Assembly: GCA_009801085.1 (NCBI GenBank)
Contig: VNWV01000023.1
Coordinates: forward strand, 1-64,000
Length of the DNA stretch: 64,000 bases
Direction of reading: 5' to 3'
Origin: Lasiodiplodia sp. COLG20
Taxonomy: Eukaryota; Ascomycota; Dothideomycetes; Botryosphaeriales; Botryosphaeriaceae
The position numbers and the translations under genes are program-made. Positions 34,809 to 44,281 of the stretch are shown one piece after another (position 1 is the first letter of the stretch; the number at the start of each line of letters is the position of its first letter). Under the pieces are notes generated by a model. That model was not told the DNA's origin and did no database searches. It saw nothing but the letters and a program-made list of their open reading frames with translations.

Positions 34809-35885
34809 ATGGGAGCACAACACCTTCCAGCATGGCTCACCGGCCTTTTCACCATCTTTTTCGCCGCCGCCTTGGTTGACGCCTCGCCCACACTCCACCG
34901 CCGGGCCGGCCTCACGCCCAGCCTGACGGGCGCGCTCAATGCCATGTCAACGGGCTCCAGCACCTACCCCCGCGCCAACACCCTCTCCAACGGCAACATC
35001 CTGGGCACCTACACGGCCTTCGCCGACGGCGACTCGATCATCACTCTGGCATCGAGCAGCAACTCCGGCGAAACCTGGACGACACTCGGCACTGCAGACC
35101 GCGGGCCCACGAACACGACCGACATCGACAACCCGTTCGCGATCGAACTGCCGTCGGGGCGCCTCCTCGTCGCGTTCCGCAACCACGACCAGGAGCTGGA
35201 CGAGACGTACACGTACTACCGCATCACCGTGTGCTACTCGGACGACGGCGGCGCGACCTGGGCGTACCTGAGCACGCCGGCGCAGGAGCCGGGCCCGACG
35301 ACGGGCGTGTGGGAGCCGTTCATGCGGCTGGCATCCGACGGCACGACGCTGCAGCTGTACTACTCGCGCCTCAACAACGACAACGACCAGGACAGCATCC
35401 TGCGCACCAGCACCGACGGCGGCGCGACGTGGTCCGACGCCACGGCCTTCACCGGCACCGAGCTGAGCGACTCGCGCGACGGCATGCTGGGCGTCGCCGA
35501 GACGGACGGCGACGGCGGGCTGATCGCAGTGTTCGAGACGGAGACGGGCGGCGGCCGGTTCCACGTCGAGGCCGTGAGCTCGCCTGACGACGGCAAGACG
35601 TGGACGGATCGCAGAATCGTGTACCAGAGCGAGGGCTTCAACGCGCAGGCGCCGCAGGTGATTAACGTCGGCGGCACGCTGGTCGTCAGCTTCCAGACCG
35701 ACGAGGACGGCGATTATGTCGTCAAGGTCGTCACCAGCGCGAACGGCCAGGATTGGGCGGATAAGACGACCGTCATGGATGCCACGAGTCAGTGGGCTGG
35801 CTTGTACGCGTTGGATGATAGCAGCTTCTTGGCCCTGGCCGGCCATAATGGCGTGGCGAGTGCCCAGAAGGTTGTGCTGGTCTAG
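34809..35885 (+). CDS. Secreted GH93-type beta-propeller glycosidase (exo-arabinanase-like)
   Basis: A single exon of 358 residues with signal peptide (MGAQHLPAWLTGLFTIFFAAALVDA) and a six-bladed propeller of the sialidase fold. Asp-box/BNR motifs are plain: SSNSGETW, SDDGGATW, STDGGATW and SPDDGKTW. The opening STYPRANTLSNGNILGTYTAF and LLVAFRNHD match the GH93 exo-1,5-alpha-L-arabinanase group better than true sialidases, which would show an RIP motif and arginine triad. Glu169 (GVWEPFM) and Glu243 (VFETETG) are spaced as the catalytic pair of GH93. It would release arabinobiose from plant arabinan outside the cell. The coding sequence is very GC-rich. A sialidase role is the alternative. 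Confidence 0.83.
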   Translation: MGAQHLPAWLTGLFTIFFAAALVDASPTLHRRAGLTPSLTGALNAMSTGSSTYPRANTLSNGNILGTYTAFADGDSIITLASSSNSGETWTTLGTADRGPTNTTDIDNPFAIELPSGRLLVAFRNHDQELDETYTYYRITVCYSDDGGATWAYLSTPAQEPGPTTGVWEPFMRLASDGTTLQLYYSRLNNDNDQDSILRTSTDGGATWSDATAFTGTELSDSRDGMLGVAETDGDGGLIAVFETETGGGRFHVEAVSSPDDGKTWTDRRIVYQSEGFNAQAPQVINVGGTLVVSFQTDEDGDYVVKVVTSANGQDWADKTTVMDATSQWAGLYALDDSSFLALAGHNGVASAQKVVLV

Positions 35886-36254
35886 AAGTTATAATCAGCC
35901 ATAACCTTTCTACATGTAATGACCGTAGTACATACCACCCCCTGATATATACATAATGAATGGAATGGAAAGATGAATTTATTGCCATGTACAGTTTCTG
36001 AAGGTAGAAATTGCCGAAGAGCTCGTTGCATCACATATCCCTCTGGGTAAACAATGGGAGCACGCTAGGTAGTTAAAGGGAATAGGGAAATTTAGTGTTC
36101 CGTGAACTTAAAAGTTACCCCAACCGGCAACGAAGACTTTCCGATCCGACGTAGGACTTCATCCCAACCTCATCATGACTTTCTAAGGCAGCGCTTGTAT
36201 GAGTAGTTCGCATGATAACACCAGTGATAGCTGACCAAGATATCATTTGATTAG
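35886..36254. other. Convergent 3' region
   Basis: About 370 bases between the convergent GH93-type gene and the second hydrolase. AT-rich, no gene seen. Confidence 0.45.
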
Positions 36255-37118
36255 CTATATCACGAGCTTCGATAGCGCCGTAGCGAATGCTTCAGGTTCA
36301 GTGACGTAAGGAATATGTCCTCCCGGCGCGACAAACAGCGTCTCCTCGCTCCTCCCCAGCCGTTCCATCAAAGCCAGCGTAGCTTCCCCCGCCCGCTGAT
36401 CCTTCGTACTCTCGCCCACCGACAGCACGAGCTTATCCCCCACCTTCTTCAGCGCCTCCAGATCCCACTTCTGAAAGACGTACGGCGGCTCCCGCTCCAG
36501 CCAATACATGACATCGGCCCTCGCGTCCGCGCTCGCCGCCGGATCCAGCAGCACCGGCAGCGCCTCGCGATCCCTGCCGTCCGCAAAGAACGACGCGAAC
36601 GTCTCGACAGCGTGCGGCGCGCCCTTGTCGCGATACAGCCCCGTCAGCGCGCGGTGCTCCGGCTCCCGCTGCGCCAGGACCGCTGGCGGCAGCACCGAGA
36701 GGGCCGGCGGCTCGTGCGCGACGCATGTCTTGACAGGGACGTCCGGGTGGCGTTCGAGGAAGCGCAGCGCGACGATGGCGCCGCTGCTCGTGCCGAATAT
36801 GCACGCTGCCGCTGTCGTGTCACCACCACCACCACCACCACCAGTGACGACGACGGCTTTTAGTAGGGCGGCCAGGTCGTCGGCGTCTGTGTCGAGGCGG
36901 TGCGCGTAGTCCTGCGCGCCGCGCAGCAGGCTGCCCGACAGCCCGCGCCGCGAGTACGTCGTCACCGTCATGCCGCCGCCGCGCGACACGAGGAATGGGA
37001 CTAGGAAGCGGAAGACGCTCTGGCTGCCCGGCGCGCCGGGGACGAGGATGATGTGCTGCGGGCCGGACCCCGTGGTCGTGTATTCGAGCGTTGCGCCGGG
37101 TACGTCGAGCGTCGGCAT
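36255..37118 (-). CDS. Alpha/beta hydrolase with a poly-glycine insert
   Basis: A single exon of 287 residues without signal peptide. The alpha/beta hydrolase fold shows an oxyanion loop LVPGAPGSQS, TYSRRGLSGS after strand beta4, nucleophile elbow GTSSGA (Ser111) and a late His268 in GGHIPYVTEPEAF. The acid residue is uncertain; VGESTKDQ is the likely strand beta7 end. Just before the elbow lies a run of seven glycines (93-99) encoded by a GGT/GGC triplet repeat, so its length may vary between strains. The group is common in fungi and bacteria; substrate unknown. It is convergent with the GH93-type gene. Confidence 0.84.
   Translation of the reverse strand: MPTLDVPGATLEYTTTGSGPQHIILVPGAPGSQSVFRFLVPFLVSRGGGMTVTTYSRRGLSGSLLRGAQDYAHRLDTDADDLAALLKAVVVTGGGGGGGDTTAAACIFGTSSGAIVALRFLERHPDVPVKTCVAHEPPALSVLPPAVLAQREPEHRALTGLYRDKGAPHAVETFASFFADGRDREALPVLLDPAASADARADVMYWLEREPPYVFQKWDLEALKKVGDKLVLSVGESTKDQRAGEATLALMERLGRSEETLFVAPGGHIPYVTEPEAFATALSKLVI
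36821..36843. repeat. CAC trinucleotide microsatellite inside a coding sequence
   Basis: A perfect CAC repeat of 23 bases (GTG/GGT on the coding strand) that writes the poly-glycine run of the hydrolase. As the unit is a triplet, length changes keep frame. Confidence 0.8.
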
Positions 37119-37624
37119 CGTGAACGGGGAGGGAAATTGGATTGGTTGAGGAGGAGAAGAATACTCTCAGTACAGCAGATGCATTTCGCAGAGGCGGGGT
37201 AGGCAAGTGGGGTCTCATGTTATCGCACAGTAAGATCTCATTCGATTGCTTATGTAACAATTCAATTCATCCCTCTACCTCAACACCTAGTAGAACTGTG
37301 CCTACGAAACCCAATGTAACGGATAACCTGAACACCAAAGTATGCTGTGTGGCGTATGGTGGATACTCTGATGGTGGACCACCTGCCTTGCTCCGTGCGT
37401 TGCTTCCCTCTGCGCCCCGCGGTTCCTTTCCCGTTACGCCTTATCCTTTAAACAGAAATTGTGTTTACAGAGCCTGCTTGCCGTTGTGAACCTTTAGCCT
37501 TGTGCAAGGTCCCTCCTCAACGCCGCCATTGTTGCAAAAAAAAAAAAAAAAAAAAAAAAAAAGACAGGTTCAAGCCTGAATTACTCAGTGCCCTCGGAGG
37601 CCTCGATCTTGGTCGTCGTTTGGT
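37119..37624. other. Intergenic with poly-A run
   Basis: About 500 bases upstream of the second hydrolase. It includes an uninterrupted A tract, listed separately. A 115-codon frame (37142-37489) has no domain or codon support. Confidence 0.45.
37536..37562. repeat. Homopolymer A27 tract
   Basis: Twenty-seven consecutive A residues, far longer than any other homopolymer in the window. It lies 62 bases from the stop codon of the possible small membrane protein. No target-site duplication is obvious. Confidence 0.85.
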
Positions 37625-37927
37625 TTAAACGTGGTCCCAGAATCTCACTGTTCTCAGACGGCGTCCGGGGTTGGCGGATGGCTCTGATCGTACTTCGTTG
37701 GCCGGCTGAGCTGGGCTGGTTTTTCCTGCTCCGCGTCCGTCGCTGATTGCCGCCTGTATGCCGTGTGTGATCTTCTCTGCGAGAGGAAAGAAGAAGTAGA
37801 AGGCCAAGGCCAAGAAGCCTGTGAGACTGAAGAGGACAAAATCCATTCTGATGTGGGAGGAGAGGTATGCTTTGGCGTTGACTGAGTAGGACAAGATGTC
37901 AGATAGTATTTGTGTTACTGTACTCAT
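37625..37927 (-). CDS. Possible small single-pass membrane protein
   Basis: A 100-codon frame with one clear transmembrane helix (about 29-48, FVLFSLTGFLALAFYFFF) preceded by a short amphipathic-looking N-terminus (TQILSDILSYSVNAKAYL) and followed by a charged, Pro/Arg-rich tail ending RFWDHV. No signal peptide cleavage site, no recognised family. The frame has plausible codon use and lies alone between promoter-like gaps. It could be a genuine short gene or chance; transcript evidence would decide. Nothing about function can be inferred. Confidence 0.35.
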   Translation of the reverse strand: MSTVTQILSDILSYSVNAKAYLSSHIRMDFVLFSLTGFLALAFYFFFPLAEKITHGIQAAISDGRGAGKTSPAQPANEVRSEPSANPGRRLRTVRFWDHV

Positions 37928-38843
37928 GATTGATGTGAGGTCGCCTCCCGTCGCGCCTTTTTATAATTGCGCATCGTCGAGTATTCATAGCATGCGAATA
38001 AAAGTTAGCATCATTGTAAGGCTGTGCAAGCGGCTGAGCCCAAGGCATCTCCTGCCCTACCACACCGACTTGGGGGCGGCCTCAAAATTGGGAGTGCTTA
38101 GACATGCTCAGTCCTCGTGATTTTGTTCAGGGCTGCGTTCGTGCTCTATGGGGTAAAAGAGGGTCTCGTGTTGCAACCCGTCGATCATCGGCCTGGCCCC
38201 CAAAAACTGCGGACGCAACCCAAGCGCTGGCCTGCTCTGCTACCAACAATAGATGATTCGACTCTGCAATGACTACCTCTGCGTACATCTAGAAAAGAAT
38301 GAAATCTTGAAGACGCGATGAGAGAAAGGCGAAGTCTGTACTACAAACCCGGCACATATTTTTCTGGTCTCAGAACCAGAGCGCATTTGCGGCACAGCAG
38401 CAAGGACCAACAGGCAACAGCCCACCATAACCCTATAAATAGTTCGTTTCTTGCAAACGAGCCTATAACCAATTCCGGCATAAGCCGGCGACACATTATT
38501 CCCAACCCCAGCGGCGCTTCTGCCTTACAGTCATCAACAGCTTCGAGTCAACTCCGCTGTAGTTTCTATTCTGTCCACCAACGCTTCGCTTGCCGAGTTT
38601 CTTTGACACCTTCTACCTGACTCGAGCTTCAGCTATCGCGTCATCGGCTCCACGTGGGTTTTGCATGCGCCCTCGGTTCAGCCAGCCGCAATCGCTTCGC
38701 ACGCGACCCCATTCACAAAGCTATAGGCCACAGCCTCATCTCTCGCATTTCGTCAATGATGAAGACTTGACCCATAATTTCCGCCACATTGGGCCTTCAT
38801 CGCGAAAACCTCAATAAACATATCGCTGGGATTCATCTGGGCG
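37928..38843. other. Intergenic, HET gene promoter region
   Basis: About 900 bases upstream of the HET-domain gene and of the possible small membrane protein. Short frames only. No repeat or RNA gene seen. Confidence 0.5.
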
Positions 38844-40622
38844 ATGGCGCACAACCCAATAAGAGGACCAGCAACCATTTCCGAGGAATACCAACCACTA
38901 GATCCCACTTCCCGCAACATCCGACTTCTTGAACTACTTCCAGGAAAATGGACAGACGAGCTATCTTGCCGAATGTTTGTTGTTTCTCTCGACAATGATC
39001 CGTATTACGAGGCACTTTCCTACGTCTGGGGAGAGCCCGACTTCTGCCGGCCTATTTGGATAAACGGCTCTCCACGCTCCATTACCAGGAATCTTGACAG
39101 GGCTCTTCGGCGTCTTCGCCAACCAAATAGAGCGCGAGTCATGTGGATCGACGCGCTATGCATCAACCAGTCTAACGTCGAAGAAAGATCTCATCAGGTC
39201 AACATGATGGGCGCCATCTTCTCGCGCACTGCAGAGGCCCTCCTCTTTCTGACAGATTACGAGGAAGGTCGATTGTTGCCCGACTCTGACCTCCCAGAAG
39301 GGTCAGATGATGCTCTCACGCGGAAGGATGTTGTAAGGGCAGTCGCGTTGCTGGATAGGCTATCCAATGGCGATCACATCGTGAACTCTTACACAGAGGC
39401 GTACTCAGACTCGTACACTATGGCTGTCCAGTCGTTGGAAAAAATTATCAGTTTACCTTGGTGGAGTCGTATATGGACGGTCCAAGAAGCTGTGTTGCCT
39501 CCAAGGATGACAGTTGTTTTTGGATCGATACATGTTCCGTGGTCTGTGTTCTCGAATGCCAACTTAAATATACCGAAACATTACGACACTTGCTGCTGGT
39601 TTGCTACACAACGCACTCAAGCTTTCAGACTATTCTGCACTAGAATGTTCCCTCTGGTCGAGCTGCGTGACACTCGTCATACAGATCCAGCAGCTTTGTT
39701 CGATTGTCTACATCAATTTCGATACAGATGGGCGTCCGATCCTCGAGATAAGGTCTTCGCATTAATCGGTCTTCATACCGACAACATTGGAACCTACATC
39801 GATGCAGACTATTCTCTCACCACACCTCAGCTGTATAAAAGCTTGGTCGCAAAGTCAATTGAGTCTGAGAAGGATCTGTTTCCACTGCTCCGGATGTACG
39901 AGCTGGGCCGCCGCTCAGATCTGCCATCCTGGGCGCCCGACTGGAGCGCCGAAGTAGACAGGTGGCCCGAATACGAGGCAGATCATATAAAGACGTATTT
40001 CTCATTTAAAGCATCAAGCGGTACCACAGCAATCATCTATCCAGCTATCGAGTCCGTCTTATCGTTATCAGGGGTTGCTGTCGACCAAGTCACGATACTT
40101 GGTTGCTGCCTCGAAGAGCCAAGTTGGGAAGTTTTTGAAGCAGCTCAGAAGCAGTGGAAAGAGCTTTTGGATCATGAAAGTATCAAAAGCCGTCAGTATG
40201 TTGGAGGTGGCACATACGAAGATGCATTCTGGCGACTTTTGGTCTATGATAAAGCCTTCTACAGTGATGGAAACTCGCGATACATGTTGCGCCGTAGGAC
40301 CGTACCTGGCGATTACGAAACGTTCCTACAACAGTTCTGGATGTCGAGTTCTTCAACATGTTTCTCTTTTTACCGCGTTTTTCTCGGAAGGGTTTTCATC
40401 ACGAACAACGGGTATATTGGCATCGGATCCCGCGATACAAAAATTGGTGACTGGATTTACGTGCTACATGGAGGCAAAGTCCCATTCATTCTAAGACCGG
40501 TGGAATCTCAAAGCGTTTCTCGATCATTTCAATATATTGGGCATGCTTATGTACATGGCATTATGGACGGAGAGGCGATACAGAATCCAGAGAGTCAAGC
40601 AGAGGTGGTATCTCTTGTGTAG
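38844..40622 (+). CDS. HET-domain (heterokaryon incompatibility) protein
   Basis: An intact single exon of 592 residues. The HET domain spans about 50-210 with all its landmarks: YEALSYVWGEP, RVMWIDALCINQ, ERSHQVNMMGAIFSRTAEALLFL and LPWWSRIWTVQE. The segment SDPRDKVFALIGL (about 300) is the usual post-domain conserved block, then a C-terminal half common to this paralogue group (GDWIYVLHGGKVPFILRP). HET proteins trigger cell death when unlike strains fuse, through a partner that is often a STAND protein; many copies have no known partner. No WD40, ankyrin or NACHT part is fused here. It is convergent with the kinase gene. No stops or frame breaks are seen, so it is probably functional. Confidence 0.93.
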   Translation: MAHNPIRGPATISEEYQPLDPTSRNIRLLELLPGKWTDELSCRMFVVSLDNDPYYEALSYVWGEPDFCRPIWINGSPRSITRNLDRALRRLRQPNRARVMWIDALCINQSNVEERSHQVNMMGAIFSRTAEALLFLTDYEEGRLLPDSDLPEGSDDALTRKDVVRAVALLDRLSNGDHIVNSYTEAYSDSYTMAVQSLEKIISLPWWSRIWTVQEAVLPPRMTVVFGSIHVPWSVFSNANLNIPKHYDTCCWFATQRTQAFRLFCTRMFPLVELRDTRHTDPAALFDCLHQFRYRWASDPRDKVFALIGLHTDNIGTYIDADYSLTTPQLYKSLVAKSIESEKDLFPLLRMYELGRRSDLPSWAPDWSAEVDRWPEYEADHIKTYFSFKASSGTTAIIYPAIESVLSLSGVAVDQVTILGCCLEEPSWEVFEAAQKQWKELLDHESIKSRQYVGGGTYEDAFWRLLVYDKAFYSDGNSRYMLRRRTVPGDYETFLQQFWMSSSSTCFSFYRVFLGRVFITNNGYIGIGSRDTKIGDWIYVLHGGKVPFILRPVESQSVSRSFQYIGHAYVHGIMDGEAIQNPESQAEVVSLV

Positions 40623-41004
40623 AATAAGAACTGGGTAAAACCCTTTTCCTCGTGTTTTCGAGACAAATACTTTAGTAGCAATGGAATGTTGTGGGATGCA
40701 ACTGCTGTTGTGAGTGATGGCATGTTAGAAAAGGCACTTACCGTTCGAAAATATGGTGTAACTGCTCATGATTTCTTCCTAAGATACGATATGAATATGA
40801 AAGTGCCAAGGAGCCGACTTGGTTTGTTCAAGTCCAAATGTGACAAAATAAGCAAGAAAAAAAGAAAAATAACAATCCGAGTATGGTAGCACAAAAAGAA
40901 TGAACAGTCTAACTGTGGTAAAAGTAGGAAAAAAAGAAAACAGCAGTCCGTGTATGGTAAAGGGTAGAAGAACAAATGAAGCAAAAGAGTCCACTGACCT
41001 AGCC
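40623..41004. other. Convergent 3' region, A-rich
   Basis: About 380 bases between the convergent HET and kinase genes, A-rich on the plus strand and holding two imperfect copies of a ~34-base element, listed separately. Confidence 0.5.
40856..40959. repeat. Two imperfect ~34-bp direct repeats
   Basis: GAAAAAAAGAAAA followed by an AATCCGAGTATGGTA-like part at 40856-40889 recurs with small changes at 40928-40959 (AGTCCGTGTATGGTA). Spacing is about 72 bases. Likely a local duplication in the shared 3' region of two convergent genes. Confidence 0.55.
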
Positions 41005-42561
41005 TTACCAGTTGGCCATGTCACCCGAGTAAGTCATGTTCACATCCTCAAGTTCGCTCAGTACCGTCAGCGATTCCAAATGAAGCTTAGCCTCAGCCTC
41101 ACTGAGACCCTGGAGAAAATCCTGAACGCTGAGTTGAATGCAGCGCATGATCTCGTCGACAAGCTCTTGGGGCGCCTCGTTCAACTGACGGGGCAGATAC
41201 TTCCTTGGGTCAGCCCACGTGTGTTCGAGAAGGAGTAGCCAATGACCATGTCCCGGGGTCGTCGCCGAAGGGCAACCCTCAAGCTCGCACACATGTGTAT
41301 GCGGCCAGAAGTCATCAGACAAGTTGTAAGAGCAAAGTGGATCGAAGCATTGCAGACGAAGATCCTGCTTGAATGCTTGCTCTCTAGCTTCGGCTTCACG
41401 GCGCTTGCGCTCTTCCATCTTCCTGCGCTGCCTCTCAATCCTCGGCTCCTCCACGTCCGTCATCCACTTCAAGTACTCTTGGCGATGAGTGGCTTCGGTC
41501 CTCTTCAATTTTCTAAGGATTGTCAGCACGTCCTTGCGGTACCGGGAGAAAGTCGCCGCGTTGGCGATGGCCGTGTTGAACTCAGTGGTGAATGCCTGGC
41601 CGCCGCGGTGTTTCTTGTTGGTACAGTCCTTACGCCTGAACTGAGCCCAACCGTTGTCGTCGCTGAAGTATGGCGGGGCTTTAAAGACGCAGTAGTACAT
41701 GGTAGCGCCTACGGCAAAGACATCGTTGCTTTGATCAGCCGTGTGGCGGTCCATCGTCAAGAACTCCGGTGCATAGTAGCCCTCGGTAAAGAAGTACAAT
41801 TCGTTGTCATCCTCCTCGGTCCTGGCAGAGTCGGACTTGACCTCAGCCGCGCCGCCGAAGTCGGCCAGCTTGACTTGAACAAGCGAGGAGTGCTGGCCCG
41901 GCAGTGCAGGGCAGACGAGGATGTTCTGAGGCTTGATGTCGCGGTGGATGACAGGGTTACGTCCCTTCGGTGGCTTGTTGGGCCCGTCGTAGGCCGTGGT
42001 TCCGTAGCCGTGGTGGATGAAGGCGACGGCTGCCAACAATTGGGCGTAGATATGGCGCAGCACGCCCTCGTGCGGAAGGCGTCCAGCCGGAACACTCCAG
42101 TCCTCGCAGTCGTCCATCTGGTAGTCGCTCGACAGGTATTCACGGAGCGTGCCCAGCTGGCAGTACTCCATGACAAGCACCTGAGTGTCTGGGCTGGGGG
42201 TGGCCGGGTACCATACCTCGTTTGCGGGGTGGCATATGGTGTCGCGGCCGGGACCACTGCCTACCTTCGTCAGGAGAGAGAGGATTCGCACCTCGTTGTG
42301 GGCGATTGGAGTCGTGTAAGAGGCCGAGGTTGTGCTCCACAAATAGCGTTGCTTGATCTTCTTGACGGCGTATGCTGTACCAGAGGGTCTATAGCGCATC
42401 AAGCTTACATCTCCCTCGCCACCTCTGCCAAGTGTACGAACCAACTTGTACTGTTGGAGGAAAGTGTCACGGCGTTGCTTCCTGACTCGAACATCGATGA
42501 GCTGGTCGATCTCAGAATCGATGTGCTTCTCCATGTCCGCTGAACTCATTTCGTCCGACAT
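41005..42561 (-). CDS. Serine/threonine protein kinase with Cys/His-rich tail
   Basis: A single exon of 518 residues; start chosen at MSDEMSSADMEKHID because the in-frame extension to 42729 has no conserved look. The kinase domain covers about 38-370: glycine loop LGRGGEGDV (44-52), Lys67 (AYAVKKIK), helix-C Glu90 (HNEVRIL), catalytic HRDIKPQN (Asp208), DFG-type ADFGG (Asp234) and YYAPEF (264-266). All catalytic residues are present, so activity is expected. A charged coiled-coil-like stretch (ERQRRKMEERKRREAEAREQ) follows, then a Cys/His-rich segment (CFDPLCSYNL, THVCELEGCP, GHGHW) that may bind zinc. No known subfamily was recognised. It is convergent with the HET gene. Confidence 0.86.
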   Translation of the reverse strand: MSDEMSSADMEKHIDSEIDQLIDVRVRKQRRDTFLQQYKLVRTLGRGGEGDVSLMRYRPSGTAYAVKKIKQRYLWSTTSASYTTPIAHNEVRILSLLTKVGSGPGRDTICHPANEVWYPATPSPDTQVLVMEYCQLGTLREYLSSDYQMDDCEDWSVPAGRLPHEGVLRHIYAQLLAAVAFIHHGYGTTAYDGPNKPPKGRNPVIHRDIKPQNILVCPALPGQHSSLVQVKLADFGGAAEVKSDSARTEEDDNELYFFTEGYYAPEFLTMDRHTADQSNDVFAVGATMYYCVFKAPPYFSDDNGWAQFRRKDCTNKKHRGGQAFTTEFNTAIANAATFSRYRKDVLTILRKLKRTEATHRQEYLKWMTDVEEPRIERQRRKMEERKRREAEAREQAFKQDLRLQCFDPLCSYNLSDDFWPHTHVCELEGCPSATTPGHGHWLLLLEHTWADPRKYLPRQLNEAPQELVDEIMRCIQLSVQDFLQGLSEAEAKLHLESLTVLSELEDVNMTYSGDMANW

Positions 42562-43390
42562 GTTGAAAGTAGAGCGTGAAAGTGTAGTTGAAGAAGTGAA
42601 TAGGAGGAACGGCGCTGCCGTATTCTCCTTGGGGTTCACTAAAAGTGTTGTACTGGTCGTGCATTCAGACCCAGCGCAAGGTAACGTCCTCATTTTATGA
42701 TCGTATGAAAATGGAAAGTCCGTGAACAATGGCCTTGTGATGAAAGTTGGATATATGTAGACTCAACGAGTATGTTTGTGAACAATGAATTGTTCGCGAT
42801 AGTACCTGTGGGATTCTTTGAGATATTTTGCGGCAGACCTGGGCTAACCCCTAATAACTACCCACGATACCTACTTTTGACTGTTGTTACAAGTGAAAAA
42901 ATCATCACGTAGATGTACTCTGTATGTAGTCTATTATAAGCTCAACTTGTTTGGTTCAGGGAAACAAAGGCGGCCAGGCAAAAGTACAAGTCAGGCTAGT
43001 CTAAAGTGTCATGCAGCAATCGATAAACACAAACTAATACCAGCTCTGAATGAGTTAAGATGTCCCTCTCCAAATTGTATAGCAACGCTAAGATGGGTAA
43101 CCGAAGCATCCCCAAATGCCCTAGTTCTACTGCAGTATTGACTTCGTTTATGCAATACACGAATAAAAAAGAGAAGCATTGTAGAACGCGGGCTCAAGCA
43201 TGTGCCTATGACGTCATGGGAACGCAACACTGCAGCAACCGCGTGATATATGTCCCAACGGTCCTAACGAGCCTCTCTGCCCCTCAATTGACCACCTCAA
43301 ACTAAACGGATCCCCCACACAACCCTCCACCACCTCCCATCCTCTCCACAAACCCCCAGTCAACAGCACAACCACTTACTCCTCCCCCCA
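42562..43390. other. Divergent intergenic region
   Basis: About 830 bases between the divergent kinase and isochorismatase-family genes. Short frames only; a pyrimidine-rich CACCTCCCATCCTCTCC leader precedes the plus-strand gene. Confidence 0.5.
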
Positions 43391-44005
43391 ATGGCGCCCT
43401 CCCACCCCCTCAAAACCGCCCTCCTCGTCATCGACGTGCAAAACTTCTTCACACCAATGACCAAGCAAGCCCTCCCCCAAATCACAACGCTAATCCACCA
43501 CTTCCGCGCGCAGCAGCTGCCCGCGCTCTTCACGCAGCACGGCCACCCCGCCGCCGACCTCGCCGGGCCGCCCTTCGCGAACCAGCTGGTCCGCAAGTGG
43601 GGGCCGGACGGCAGCATCCACCGCGGATCCGCGGACTGGGAGTTGCAGGCGCCGGTGCAGGCACTGCTGGACGACCTGGAGGCGGACGAGCGCGAGGGCA
43701 GGCGCGAAAAGGGTTGGACGACGGTCGTGCAGAAGAACACGTACGACGCGTTCGTTGGGACGGATCTGGAGGAGAGGTTGAGGGCGCTGGGGGTGGAGAG
43801 GGTCGTGGTGTGCGGGGTGATGACGGATTGCTGCTGCGATACGACGGCGCGGAGTGCGTTTAATCGCGGGTGGGAGACGTGGGTGGTTGGGGATGCGTGT
43901 GGGAGCGCGAATAGGAAGCAGCATGAGGCGGGATTGAGGGGCTTTGCGTTTGCGTTTGGGGAGGTGGTGGGGACGGGGGATGTGCTGGCGGAGGTTAAGG
44001 GCTGA
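43391..44005 (+). CDS. Isochorismatase-family cysteine hydrolase
   Basis: A single exon of 204 residues with the isochorismatase-like (cysteine hydrolase) alpha/beta fold. The catalytic triad is Asp15 (LLVIDVQNFF), Lys115 (VVQKNTYDAF) and Cys148 in VMTDCCCDTTARSAF; the cysteine is the middle one of three in a row. FTQHGHPAADLAGPPF and the WELQAPV stretch fit the family. Members hydrolyse isochorismate, nicotinamide, N-carbamoyl compounds or related amides and ethers; in fungi some act as secreted effectors, but no signal peptide is present here. Substrate cannot be assigned. It is convergent with the second flavin oxidase, 276 bases away. Confidence 0.9.
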   Translation: MAPSHPLKTALLVIDVQNFFTPMTKQALPQITTLIHHFRAQQLPALFTQHGHPAADLAGPPFANQLVRKWGPDGSIHRGSADWELQAPVQALLDDLEADEREGRREKGWTTVVQKNTYDAFVGTDLEERLRALGVERVVVCGVMTDCCCDTTARSAFNRGWETWVVGDACGSANRKQHEAGLRGFAFAFGEVVGTGDVLAEVKG

Positions 44006-44281
44006 AGGGTTTGAGAAAGAGGGAAGAGGAGGAGTGACAACGAAAAAAAACAGGCGCCGGTATCGTTTGCCTTCTTTCTTGATGCCGCTCTTATTTTCCT
44101 TCTCATGGCCAAGGATCTTTCGAGCACAACTTATTATTGTAAGAGTTCAAGATTGGACCAGGTGTGGATGGGAAGATTGTATTACTAAGTGTTCGAACAG
44201 AATTTATACAGTGCGGCTGTTCTATATTTACAATGCCACCAGAAGAAGATCTTCGGAGAAAGCAGCCTAACCCTGTACCTC

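Noticed and set aside
34187..34879. 230-codon frame upstream of and overlapping the GH93-type start
   Set aside because: No domain and poor codon use; it collides with the signal peptide of the real gene in another frame.
34947..35846. 299-codon minus-strand frame opposite the GH93-type gene
   Set aside because: Low-complexity antisense shadow of a GC-rich coding exon.
41242..42543. 433-codon frame on the plus strand opposite the kinase
   Set aside because: It is the exact antisense of a kinase with all catalytic residues; its product has no domain and is a GC-codon shadow.
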